Positions 1 to 7,962 of a DNA stretch of 64,000 nt are shown here, piece by piece. Both the position numbers and the translations under genes were made by a program. The notes under the pieces are model-generated. The model made no database searches, had not been told where the DNA came from, and worked only from the letters and a program-made list of their open reading frames with translations. Position 1 is the first letter of the stretch; every line of letters starts with the position of its first letter. Source of the stretch: Gulosibacter chungangensis (lineage in GTDB: Bacteria > Actinomycetota > Actinomycetes > Actinomycetales > Microbacteriaceae); the NCBI RefSeq assembly GCF_008831155.1, contig NZ_WBKB01000001.1, forward strand, positions 248,001 to 312,000, in the 5' to 3' direction.

Positions 1-116
1 CAGAGGGCTATGCCGGCATGTACTCGCGTCGCTTCGGTGGGCCGGGTCGCGGCGGGCACGGACACGAAGGACACGGTCGCGGTCATGGCCACGGTTATGG
101 TCGGGAACACCACTAG
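1..116 (+). CDS. C-terminal end of a His/Gly-rich protein (partial)
   Basis: The window opens inside a reading frame (first full codon at base 3) that ends at TAG 114-116. The visible 37 residues end in a Gly/His/Arg-rich tail (GHGHEGHGRGHGHGYG followed by REHH). Such tails occur in metal-handling proteins and at the ends of some PadR-type regulators, but no domain is visible here, so the function is unknown. A strong hairpin terminator follows directly, which supports a genuine gene end. Confidence 0.6.
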   Translation, partial: EGYAGMYSRRFGGPGRGGHGHEGHGRGHGHGYGREHH

Positions 117-145
117 CCACTCAGTTTGAATCCGAGCAAGAATCC

Positions 146-179
146 CGCGAGGGTCAGCGTCTTCACGTTGACCCTCGCG
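146..179 (+). terminator. Rho-independent terminator after the first gene
   Basis: A 15-bp stem (146-160 with 165-179, one G-U pair) closes on a CTTC tetraloop and is followed by a short T-rich stretch. It lies 30 bp after the His/Gly-rich gene and before the next ribosome binding site. Confidence 0.7.
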
Positions 180-244
180 CTCGTTTCCACCGCATATCAG
201 CACACAACCAGGCTCGCCCAACGAAGCGGTCGATAATAAGAGGC

Positions 245-994
245 ATGTTTGTGGCGAATCCCGAACGTGCCCAGAACCAGCTCCGAGCCTTTCTCTTCGA
301 CCTAGATGGAGTGATCACGCCGACTGCGGAAGTGCACCGGCGAGCTTGGGCCGCGCTGTTCACCGCCGAGTTTGCTGCCCGCGGCGCTGCGCCGGAATAT
401 ACGGAAGCGGATTACTTCACTTATCTCGACGGCAAGCCGCGCTTCGACGGGGTGCGGGACCTACTCGCATCCCGCGGCATCACGCTCCCTGAAGGAGAGC
501 CAACCGATCCGCCAGAGCGCGAGACTATCGCGGGGCTCGGCAACCGCAAGAACGAGCACTTCCTACGCATTCTTGAAGAAGGCGGGGTCGAAGCCTATCC
601 GGGGTCGCTCGCACTCCTCGAAGCCTGTCGGCGGTTCGAGTTCGAAGCCGCGATTGTCACCAGCTCTCGCAATGGCAAGCGAGTGCTGCTTGCTGCGGGC
701 CTTGCCGACCGTTTTGAGGTCGTCGTCGACGGCATCCACGCGAGCGAACTCGGTTTACCGGGTAAGCCCGCCCCCGATACCTATTTACAGGCTGCCCACG
801 AGCTCGGCATTCCAAGTAGCGAGTGCGCGGTGGTCGAGGATGCCGTCTCGGGTGTCGCGGCGGGAGCCGCGGGAGACTTCGGCCTCGTCATCGGTGTCGA
901 CCGCGGGGTCGGTCAGGATGCACTAGTCGCCGCGGGCGCGGACCTCGTCGTGACCGACTTGGCCGAGCTCATCCCAATGCTTGGGGCAGAATAG
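245..994 (+). CDS. pgmB: HAD-superfamily hydrolase, beta-phosphoglucomutase family
   Basis: This 249-residue protein has the HAD motif I DLDGVIT at residues 19-25 (Asp19 nucleophile, Asp21 acid/base), a cap domain, motif II in the VTSS segment and the late VEDAVSGVAAGAAGDFG motif. All are typical of beta-phosphoglucomutase-like phosphatases. The family interconverts beta-glucose-1-phosphate and glucose-6-phosphate in the cytoplasm. A GH65 phosphorylase, which would release beta-glucose-1-phosphate, lies one gene downstream, and the two are partners in many actinobacteria. The ATG at 245 has AAGAGG just upstream. It ends 5 bp before the oxidoreductase gene, so the two are probably co-transcribed. 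A plain sugar phosphatase remains possible. Confidence 0.85.
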   Translation: MFVANPERAQNQLRAFLFDLDGVITPTAEVHRRAWAALFTAEFAARGAAPEYTEADYFTYLDGKPRFDGVRDLLASRGITLPEGEPTDPPERETIAGLGNRKNEHFLRILEEGGVEAYPGSLALLEACRRFEFEAAIVTSSRNGKRVLLAAGLADRFEVVVDGIHASELGLPGKPAPDTYLQAAHELGIPSSECAVVEDAVSGVAAGAAGDFGLVIGVDRGVGQDALVAAGADLVVTDLAELIPMLGAE

Positions 995-999
995 TTCGG

Positions 1000-2076
1000 A
1001 TGTCTCACTTACTGTTCGAACCACTCACACTTCGCGGGTTAACGATACGCAACCGGATCTGGGTGCCACCAATGTGCCAATACTCGGTCGAGAAGCTCGA
1101 CGGAGTCGCCACCCCCTGGCACCTTGTGCACTACGGCGGGATGGCCCGCGGCGGGGCCGGCGCAGTGATCGTCGAGGCCACCGGGGTCGTCCCCGAGGGG
1201 CGTATCTCGCCCAAAGACCTCGGCCTGTGGAACGACGAGCAGCGGGATGCACTGGTCCCGGTTGTTGAGTTCATGCATTCCCAGGGTGCGGCAGCGGGGA
1301 TCCAGCTCGCACACGCCGGGCGCAAAGCATCCACTTGGCCGGAATGGGGCGTCGATGGCGAGGGCAGTTTGCCCGAAGCTGAGGGCGGCTGGCAGACCGT
1401 GGCGCCTTCAGCGGTGGCTTTCCCGGGACTTGCCGAACCGCGAGCGATGACCGTCGAAGAGATCGCACAGGTAGTGACAGCGTTCGCAACGGCTGCCCGA
1501 CGTGCGCTTGACGCGGGCTTCGATTTCATCGAGGTTCACGCGGCGCACGGTTATCTCCTGCATGAGTTCTTGTCGCCCCTGAGCAACCTCCGCACCGACC
1601 AATACGGAGGCAGCGAGGAGAACCGCGCGCGATTCCTCCTCGAAGTCGTCGACGCGATCCGTGCTGAGGTTGGTGAAGCCGTACCGGTACTCGTGCGGCT
1701 TTCAGCGACCGACTGGACCGAAGGTGGACTCACCCTCGACGACACCGTAGAGATAGTGCGAAAGCTCGGCGACCGTGGCGTGGACCTTATTGATGTGTCC
1801 ACGGGCGCGAATGTTCCCGCAAAGATTCCGGTTGGTCCCGGTTATCAGGTCGCTTTTGCTGCGGGTGTTCGCCAGCAAACGGGCGTCCCCACTGCAGCGG
1901 TCGGGATGATCACCGAGCCGTTCCAGGCAGAACAAATCCTCGCTACCGGGCAGGCCGACGTTGTGCTCCTGGGCCGCGAGATGCTTCGCGACCCAAATTT
2001 CGCACTGCGCGCAGCAAAGTCGCTCCGGCATTCGATCAGCTATGTTCCGCCGCAGTACCACCGCGCGCATCGCTAG
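1000..2076 (+). CDS. namA: NADH:flavin oxidoreductase, old yellow enzyme family (YqjM/NamA type)
   Basis: A 358-residue FMN-dependent ene-reductase with a TIM-barrel fold. The flavin-tuning Cys is Cys26 in PPMCQYS, the position it holds in YqjM. The active-site histidine pair is in VHAAHGYLLHEF, and the FMN/phosphate region is the AVGMI and VLLGREMLRDP segments. These enzymes reduce activated C=C bonds of enals, enones or nitro compounds with NAD(P)H. The start at 1000 was preferred because it gives the family N-terminus; longer in-frame starts would run back into the HAD gene. The gene sits 5 bp after pgmB and separates it from the GH65 gene, with its own terminator behind it. Confidence 0.9.
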   Translation: MSHLLFEPLTLRGLTIRNRIWVPPMCQYSVEKLDGVATPWHLVHYGGMARGGAGAVIVEATGVVPEGRISPKDLGLWNDEQRDALVPVVEFMHSQGAAAGIQLAHAGRKASTWPEWGVDGEGSLPEAEGGWQTVAPSAVAFPGLAEPRAMTVEEIAQVVTAFATAARRALDAGFDFIEVHAAHGYLLHEFLSPLSNLRTDQYGGSEENRARFLLEVVDAIRAEVGEAVPVLVRLSATDWTEGGLTLDDTVEIVRKLGDRGVDLIDVSTGANVPAKIPVGPGYQVAFAAGVRQQTGVPTAAVGMITEPFQAEQILATGQADVVLLGREMLRDPNFALRAAKSLRHSISYVPPQYHRAHR

Positions 2077-2091
2077 CCTCGCGCACTAGTG

Positions 2092-2138
2092 AGGAACAGG
2101 GGAACGGTCGTCGCGATGGCGACCGTTCCCCTGTTCCT
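2092..2138 (+). terminator. Strong Rho-independent terminator
   Basis: A perfect 19-bp inverted repeat (2092-2110 and 2120-2138) with a 9-base loop lies 15 bp after the oxidoreductase stop. It should isolate pgmB and the oxidoreductase from the GH65 gene. The T-run is weak, as is common in actinobacteria. Confidence 0.75.
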
Positions 2139-2259
2139 ATCAGGCGCTTCGTTCAATAATGAGGTGCATGGTTGCCCCACAGTTAACGTGCGCAGCGGGT
2201 CCCGTTCCGGTAACCGCACGGATGTGTACCCGGCGCACCCGCCAAGCGAGGGCTGAGCA

Positions 2260-4914
2260 GTGAGCGAATTTGAGTCCAACGGATTCCCACCCGAGCAGAA
2301 GCCTTGGCGGAGCGAACCCGAGCGAAAGCCAAGATCACGCCGCGATCCGCAGCCCGGCGAGGAACTCGATCGGTCGATGTTCCCGGTAGACCCCTGGGCG
2401 CTTGTCGAAACGCGATTCGACCCGAGCATCCTGGGCCGAACCGAATCGCTCTTTGCTGTGGGCAATGGCTATTTGGGCATGCGCGGCAATATCGACGAGG
2501 GCCGCGAGGCTTCCGAGCACGGTACCTATATCAATGGGCTGCACGAGACCTGGCCGATCCGGCACGCTGAGGAAGCGTTCGGATTCGCGCGCGTGGGGCA
2601 GACCATCGTGAATGCGCCTGATCCGAAGGTGATCAGGCTCTATGTGGACGATGAGCCCTTCATACTCTCCACCGCGGAAATTGTTTCCTATGAGCGTCGG
2701 CTCGATTTCCTCAACGGCACGCTGAACCGCGATGTCACCTGGCGCACGTCCAGCGGGAAGCACGTGCGCATCCGTTCGAGTCGACTCGTGTCCTTCACAG
2801 AACGGCACCTCGCGATCATCGACTACGAGGTGGAGCTGCTGGATGCGGATGCCTCGATTGTGATCTCCAGCCAGCTGCTCAACCGGCAGGACGGGGTGGA
2901 TGAATACCGTGACCAGCCGCAACCGCCGACGGAAGAATCCGCGGCTGGTTTTGACCCGCGGAAGGTCGAACAACTTGAGGGACGCATCCTGCAGCCGGTC
3001 CTGCAACGTGAGGAGCAAGGGCGATTTACCCTTGGCTACCGCGTCAGCAATTCGGGAATGTCACTTGCCTGCGCGGTCGACCACCGACTCACCGTGGGTG
3101 GCGCCGCGACAGGTAATTGGCGAGTCACCAATACGGTCCAGCCGGACCTGGCGAAGCGCGTGTATCGCATCAATGGGCAGGCAAACCGTCCCATTCGGCT
3201 GACGAAATACGTGAGCTATCACACCGCGCGGTTTGCTCCAGCCCGGGAGCTTGCGGATCGTTGCGACCGCACGCTCGACAGGGCGTTGGAGACCTCCGTG
3301 GTCGAACATCGCAATGCGCAGCGTCGCTGGCTGGGGGATTTTTGGAAGGAATCCGACGTCGTCATCCACGGGCAGCCAGACCTGCAACAGGCAATGCGCT
3401 TTGACCTGTTTCAACTTGCACAAGCGGCGGCGCGCGCCGATGGCCTCGGAATTCCCGCGAAGGGCGTCACCGGGTCTGGCTACAGCGGACACTATTTCTG
3501 GGATTCAGAAATATTTGTGCTGCCATTTTTGACGTATACGCAGCCGACCATGGCTCGGAATGCGTTGCGGTTCCGCTACAACATGCTCGATGCGGCGCGG
3601 ATGCGCGCGAACGAGTTGAACGAACGCGGCGCACTTTTCCCTTGGCGCACAATCAACGGTCTCGAATCGAGTGCATACTACGCTGCCGGAACCGCGCAGT
3701 TCCACATCGACGCCGACATCACCTACGCGATGGCGCAGTATATTTCCACCACCGGCGACGCCTCGTTCCTGTTGAATGGCGCCTTCGACGTCTTCGTTGA
3801 AACCGCACGCATGTGGTACGACCTGGGCTTTTGGCGAGAAACCTATGACTCCACCGATGCTTTCCACATTCACGGGGTCACCGGGCCGGACGAGTACACC
3901 ACGGTGGTGAATGACAATCTCTTCACCAATGTAATGGCCCAGCAGAACCTCTACATTGCCGCCGATGTGGTGGAACTCATGCGAGACACCCATCCGAGTG
4001 ACTTCGCGCGCGCCATACAACGGCTCGGGCTGACCGTCGAAGAGGTGCAGAGCTGGCGTCGCGCGGCGGAATGTATGTTCATTCCCTACGACGAAAAGTT
4101 CCGCATCCACCCGCAGGATGCCTCCTTCCTTGATAAGGAAGTGTGGGATTTGGAGCGCACCCCGGACTCGCAACGACCGCTGCTGCTGCACTACCACCCG
4201 CTGGTGATCTACCGATTCCAAGTAATCAAGCAGGCGGATGTGGTGCTCGCGCTCCTGCTGCGAGGTGACCTGTTCACGCCCGAAGAGAAACTGCGCAATT
4301 TCGAGTATTACGACGTGCTCACGACCGCCGACTCGAGCCTGTCGGCGGCGGTGCAGTCAGTGATTGCAGCTGAAGTCGGTCACATGAAGCTCGCAGAGCA
4401 ATACTTCCGGCACACCGCCTTCGTGGATCTCGCCGACCTGCATGGCAACACCGACGTCGGTATTCACGTGGCTTCTTCTGGCGGATTATGGCTGGGCGCC
4501 GTGTTTGGTTTCGCCGGGATGCGCGACCACCAGGGCGAGATTACCTTCGATCCGCGGCTTCCGGATGGTTGGGAGGGCATCGACTTTTGTCTGCGGCTGC
4601 GTGACTCCCGCATCCGGGTGGAGCTGCGCCCTGCGACCATCGCTTTTGTGCTCGAGCGCGGTCACGCAGTCACAGTGAAGGTGCGCGGCCAGGACGTCAC
4701 GATTGGCACCGACGGGCCGACCGTGGTGAAGCTGGAGCACCAGGGGCCGCGGCAGACGAAGCGGCTCGGGATGCACACGATCCACGGCTGGCATCGCGCC
4801 GACGGCACGCTGCTGACCGCCTCGGTGCCAACGATTACCGGTCAGATTCCGCAGGTCGGACTCATCCAGGTACGCGACGAGGTGCCCGAACCGGCGGCGT
4901 TCAACGATATGTAG
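2260..4914 (+). CDS. Glycoside hydrolase family 65 (maltose/trehalose/kojibiose phosphorylase family)
   Basis: This 884-residue protein has the three GH65 parts: an N-terminal beta-sandwich (about residues 45-310), a central (alpha/alpha)6 barrel (about 375-745) and a small C-terminal beta domain. The general acid is predicted to be Glu545 in the signature HGVTGPDEY. The family uses phosphate to split alpha-glucosyl disaccharides, giving beta-glucose-1-phosphate, the substrate of the pgmB product upstream. Which disaccharide is used cannot be read from the sequence. The start is GTG at 2260. The first 35 residues are Pro/Arg-rich and probably disordered. Confidence 0.9.
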   Translation: MSEFESNGFPPEQKPWRSEPERKPRSRRDPQPGEELDRSMFPVDPWALVETRFDPSILGRTESLFAVGNGYLGMRGNIDEGREASEHGTYINGLHETWPIRHAEEAFGFARVGQTIVNAPDPKVIRLYVDDEPFILSTAEIVSYERRLDFLNGTLNRDVTWRTSSGKHVRIRSSRLVSFTERHLAIIDYEVELLDADASIVISSQLLNRQDGVDEYRDQPQPPTEESAAGFDPRKVEQLEGRILQPVLQREEQGRFTLGYRVSNSGMSLACAVDHRLTVGGAATGNWRVTNTVQPDLAKRVYRINGQANRPIRLTKYVSYHTARFAPARELADRCDRTLDRALETSVVEHRNAQRRWLGDFWKESDVVIHGQPDLQQAMRFDLFQLAQAAARADGLGIPAKGVTGSGYSGHYFWDSEIFVLPFLTYTQPTMARNALRFRYNMLDAARMRANELNERGALFPWRTINGLESSAYYAAGTAQFHIDADITYAMAQYISTTGDASFLLNGAFDVFVETARMWYDLGFWRETYDSTDAFHIHGVTGPDEYTTVVNDNLFTNVMAQQNLYIAADVVELMRDTHPSDFARAIQRLGLTVEEVQSWRRAAECMFIPYDEKFRIHPQDASFLDKEVWDLERTPDSQRPLLLHYHPLVIYRFQVIKQADVVLALLLRGDLFTPEEKLRNFEYYDVLTTADSSLSAAVQSVIAAEVGHMKLAEQYFRHTAFVDLADLHGNTDVGIHVASSGGLWLGAVFGFAGMRDHQGEITFDPRLPDGWEGIDFCLRLRDSRIRVELRPATIAFVLERGHAVTVKVRGQDVTIGTDGPTVVKLEHQGPRQTKRLGMHTIHGWHRADGTLLTASVPTITGQIPQVGLIQVRDEVPEPAAFNDM

Positions 4915-5022
4915 GCTCGGTGGCGACTCCCAGCTCACGTTCGTTGTGATGCCATCCTCCTCTTCACCAACGATTGCGACATCATCAGCCGGGGCGTTGT
5001 TCTGACGATGAAGTGCCCGCGG

Positions 5023-5988
5023 CTAGGGGTTCTGAGCTTGCGCGGCCGTCACCAACTGCGCCAGTTCTGTACCCGGCTCAGTGAGTCGGGTCACGGTGTC
5101 GAATACGATGCGCTGCATCTCTGAGGCCGCCGCCGAAAGCCGCACATCGCTGCGCCGCGCGAGATTCACCGTCCTTGTCAGAGGCGGATCCACGAGTCTC
5201 GCGCTGCGCAGCATTGGCCGGTCCAGCACCACCATGGCCGGGACCACCGCGACACCCAAACCTCGCTCCACGAACCGGAGCACCGCATCCATCTCGGCCC
5301 CTTCAACCGCGATTGTGGGCGTGAGGCGCTGAGCCGCGAACGCCGCATCCGTCGCGATCCGCAAGTCGTAGCCGCGGTTGAATGCCGCCTGCGGGATCTC
5401 GGCGAGCTCCGCGAGCGTCAGCTCTCCCGGCACCGATCCGGTATCCAAACCCAAAACCTCCGCCGCAGAAATCACCACGAGTTCCTCCGACAGCAGCGGA
5501 ATCAGCTCAATCGTGGTGGCTGGAAGTTCCTCCTCGCGCGTCACCACAAGGGCCAGGTCCAGCTTGCTTTCCTCGAGTGCATCCACCAGCAGTCGGGAAC
5601 CGCTCTCGGTCACATGCAGGTCGATCCCCGGATGCGCGGAACGGAAGGTCGCGAGGACATCCGCCACCATCGAAACGCACAGTGTCGGCGGCGCCCCGAG
5701 CCGCACGTGGCCGCGGCGCAGCCCGCTGATTTCGTCGAGTTGGCGACGGGCGAGTTCCGCGTCGCCAAGCATCCTCCGCGCGATTGGTAGCAGTATTTCA
5801 CCGGCATCGGTGAGGGTGATTCCCGTGGGTGCGCGGCGGAATAGTTCATTGCCAAGATCCGCCTCCAGAGTAGAAATCTGCCGACTCAGGGATGGTTGCG
5901 TCACGAAAAGCTCTTCGGCCGCACGAGTGAAATTGCCGATTCTCGCAACGGTTTCGAAGGCGCGCAGCTGGTGCAGTTTCATAGCCAT
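5023..5988 (-). CDS. LysR-family transcriptional regulator
   Basis: A 321-residue LysR regulator. Residues 1-60 hold the winged HTH (LHQLRAFETVARIGNFTRAA, then LFVTQPSLSRQI), followed by a type 2 periplasmic-binding-like effector domain. It starts at ATG 5988 (alternatively 5982) and is divergent from the SdhA-like flavoprotein gene, with only 66 bp between them. That layout is classic for a LysR protein controlling the divergent gene and itself. The effector is unknown. Confidence 0.9.
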   Translation of the reverse strand: MAMKLHQLRAFETVARIGNFTRAAEELFVTQPSLSRQISTLEADLGNELFRRAPTGITLTDAGEILLPIARRMLGDAELARRQLDEISGLRRGHVRLGAPPTLCVSMVADVLATFRSAHPGIDLHVTESGSRLLVDALEESKLDLALVVTREEELPATTIELIPLLSEELVVISAAEVLGLDTGSVPGELTLAELAEIPQAAFNRGYDLRIATDAAFAAQRLTPTIAVEGAEMDAVLRFVERGLGVAVVPAMVVLDRPMLRSARLVDPPLTRTVNLARRSDVRLSAAASEMQRIVFDTVTRLTEPGTELAQLVTAAQAQNP

Positions 5989-5995
5989 AGCCTAA

Positions 5996-6023
5996 ATGCA
6001 TTGCGATTAGGAACAATATGCAT
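5996..6023. promoter_or_regulatory. Candidate LysR operator in the divergent promoter
   Basis: An imperfect dyad, ATGCATTG at 5996-6003 and CAATATGCAT at 6014-6023, is centred between the divergent LysR and flavoprotein genes. Arms, length and location fit a LysR recognition site, but the assignment is by position only. Confidence 0.45.
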
Positions 6024-6035
6024 TAGCGCAATAGG

Positions 6036-6054
6036 TTAGGTAAGCCTAACGTGG
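6036..6054 (+). promoter_or_regulatory. DtxR/IdeR-like iron box
   Basis: The sequence TTAGGTAAGCCTAACGTGG matches 16 of 19 positions of the DtxR/IdeR consensus TWAGGTWAGSCTWACCTWA. It ends directly at the GTG start of the flavoprotein gene, so an iron-loaded repressor here would block transcription or translation initiation. The regulator itself is not encoded in this window. Confidence 0.65.
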
Positions 6055-7809
6055 GTGAGCATGATCAACGAACAGACACCCGAGCGCCTCCTGTCGACTT
6101 CAGTTCTCGTGATCGGCACCGGCGGCGCCGGCCTTCGCGCATCCATCGAACTTGCCGAACGCGGCGTACAGGTCCTCGCCGTCGGCAAGCGTCGCAAGCA
6201 CGACGCGCACACTACCCTCGCGGCCGGTGGCATCAACGCCGCCCTCGCCACGATGGACCCGGAAGACTCCTGGCAGCAGCACGCCGCTGATACCCTGCGC
6301 GAGTCCTACTTCCTCGGTGACCCTGCGATCATCGAAACCGTCACGCGTAACGCAGCGCAGGGCATCGACGACCTCGACCGCTGGGGCATGCCGTTTGCTC
6401 GCGAAGAGGACGGCCGCATCTCGCAGCGCTTCTTCGGCGCGCACAAGTACCGCCGCACGGCATACGCCGGTGACTACACCGGCCTGGAGATCCAGCGCAC
6501 GCTGATGCGTCGAGCAGCCGAACTCGCCGTCGAGATCATCGACACGATCTACATCACCCGCATCCTCGTCTCGGAAGGCGTGGTTTTTGGCGCCTACGGC
6601 TTCGACATTGTTGATGGCACACCGGTGCAGATCAACGCGGATGCGGTCATCCTCGCTGCCGGTGGGCACACCCGCATTTGGCGCCACACCTCCTCGCGTC
6701 GTGACGAGAACACCGGTGACACCTTCCGCCTTGCAGCACTTGCCGGTGGCAAGATCCGCGATGCCGAACTCGTCCAGTTCCACCCGTCGGGACTGCTTGA
6801 GCCGGATGACGCCGCGGGCACTCTCGTCTCCGAAGCAGCCCGCGGTGAGGGCGGCATCCTCACCAATGCCCTTGGCGAGCGCTACATGGAGAAGTACGAC
6901 CCAGAACGCATGGAGCTGTCGACTCGTGATCGCGTGGCACTGGCGAGCTACACCGAGATCCAGGCGGGCCGTGGCACCGAAAAAGGCGGCGTCTACCTCG
7001 ACGTTTCGCACCTGCCGCGAGAGGTCATCCTCGAAAAGTTGCCGCGCGTGTACCGCACCCTCATCGATCTGCAGATGCTCGACATCACCAAAGACAAGAT
7101 GGAGATCGCCCCGACCGCGCACTACTCGATGGGCGGCGTTTGGGTGACTGCGGACGACCACAGCACCGGTGTCGACGGGCTCTACGCGATCGGTGAGGCA
7201 GCTTCTGGGCTGCACGGTGCGAACCGTCTCGGCGGCAACTCGCTTATCGAGCTGCTCGTTTACGGACGCATCACCGGCGGCGTTGCGGCCGAATACGCAA
7301 CGTCACGCACCACCGTGCACCGCGACAAGGATGCGGTGGCTGAGGCTCGCGAAGAAATGCAGGCATTGTTGCGTGAACACGGCACCGAGTCAGCTCGTCG
7401 ACTGCAGCGAGAGCTTCGCAACCTCATGAGTGCGCACGCCGGCGTGGTCCGCACCGAGCAGGGTCTCGAAGAGGGCCTGCGCAAGCTCGATGAACTCGAA
7501 GAACGCGCGAAGCATGTCACCGCGCACCCAGACATTGCTGGTTTCGATGACCTCGCGCACGCCTTCGACCTGCTCGGCTCGCTTCTCGCCGCACGCGCAA
7601 CCCTCGAGTCAGCAATCGAACGCCGTGAGACCCGCGGTGCCCACAACCGCGCTGACTACCCGCAGACCGACCCGAAGCTGCGCGGAAACTTCGTGTGGTC
7701 ACTCGCGGACGGCATCACGTTCGAGCCGCTGCCGGATGCGCCCGAGTCGTTCCGTGCGCTGGCGGAAGAAGAAGCCGATGACTCGGTGAAGGGCAAACTC
7801 GTCGAGTAG
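6055..7809 (+). CDS. Stand-alone succinate dehydrogenase/fumarate reductase-type flavoprotein
   Basis: A 584-residue FAD-binding protein with the dinucleotide motif GTGGAGLRASIELAERG, the SDH-type HTTLAAGGINAAL (His at the covalent-FAD position, absent in L-aspartate oxidases), HPSGLLEPDD, SEAARGEGG and a C-terminal helical domain. This points to the SdhA/FrdA family rather than NadB. No iron-sulfur subunit or membrane anchors are adjacent, so it may act as a soluble fumarate reductase-like or other FAD dehydrogenase. The start is GTG 6055 (ATG 6061 is the alternative). An iron box abuts the start, and a divergent LysR regulator lies upstream. Confidence 0.85.
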   Translation: MSMINEQTPERLLSTSVLVIGTGGAGLRASIELAERGVQVLAVGKRRKHDAHTTLAAGGINAALATMDPEDSWQQHAADTLRESYFLGDPAIIETVTRNAAQGIDDLDRWGMPFAREEDGRISQRFFGAHKYRRTAYAGDYTGLEIQRTLMRRAAELAVEIIDTIYITRILVSEGVVFGAYGFDIVDGTPVQINADAVILAAGGHTRIWRHTSSRRDENTGDTFRLAALAGGKIRDAELVQFHPSGLLEPDDAAGTLVSEAARGEGGILTNALGERYMEKYDPERMELSTRDRVALASYTEIQAGRGTEKGGVYLDVSHLPREVILEKLPRVYRTLIDLQMLDITKDKMEIAPTAHYSMGGVWVTADDHSTGVDGLYAIGEAASGLHGANRLGGNSLIELLVYGRITGGVAAEYATSRTTVHRDKDAVAEAREEMQALLREHGTESARRLQRELRNLMSAHAGVVRTEQGLEEGLRKLDELEERAKHVTAHPDIAGFDDLAHAFDLLGSLLAARATLESAIERRETRGAHNRADYPQTDPKLRGNFVWSLADGITFEPLPDAPESFRALAEEEADDSVKGKLVE

Positions 7810-7854
7810 CTTCGGCTTCGAACAGGGGGCCGTCTGCATCGACCGGGGTCGATT

Positions 7855-7892
7855 GCTCCGAGCCGGGCTGATAGAACACCCCGGCTCGGAGC
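7855..7892. terminator. Hairpin terminator between convergent genes
   Basis: A 13-bp stem (7855-7867 with 7880-7892) lies between the ends of the convergent flavoprotein and alcohol dehydrogenase genes and may serve both strands. It lacks a clear T-run. Confidence 0.55.
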
Positions 7893-7962
7893 GAACGACT
7901 TGGTTCGACAACGCGGTCTTTCCTATGAAATCGTAGGTGACCTCTGACATGTCGGGTTGCTC

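Noticed and set aside
823-999. In-frame upstream extension of the old-yellow-enzyme gene
   Set aside because: It overlaps the HAD gene, is Arg/Gly-rich shadow sequence, and the family N-terminus begins at 1000.
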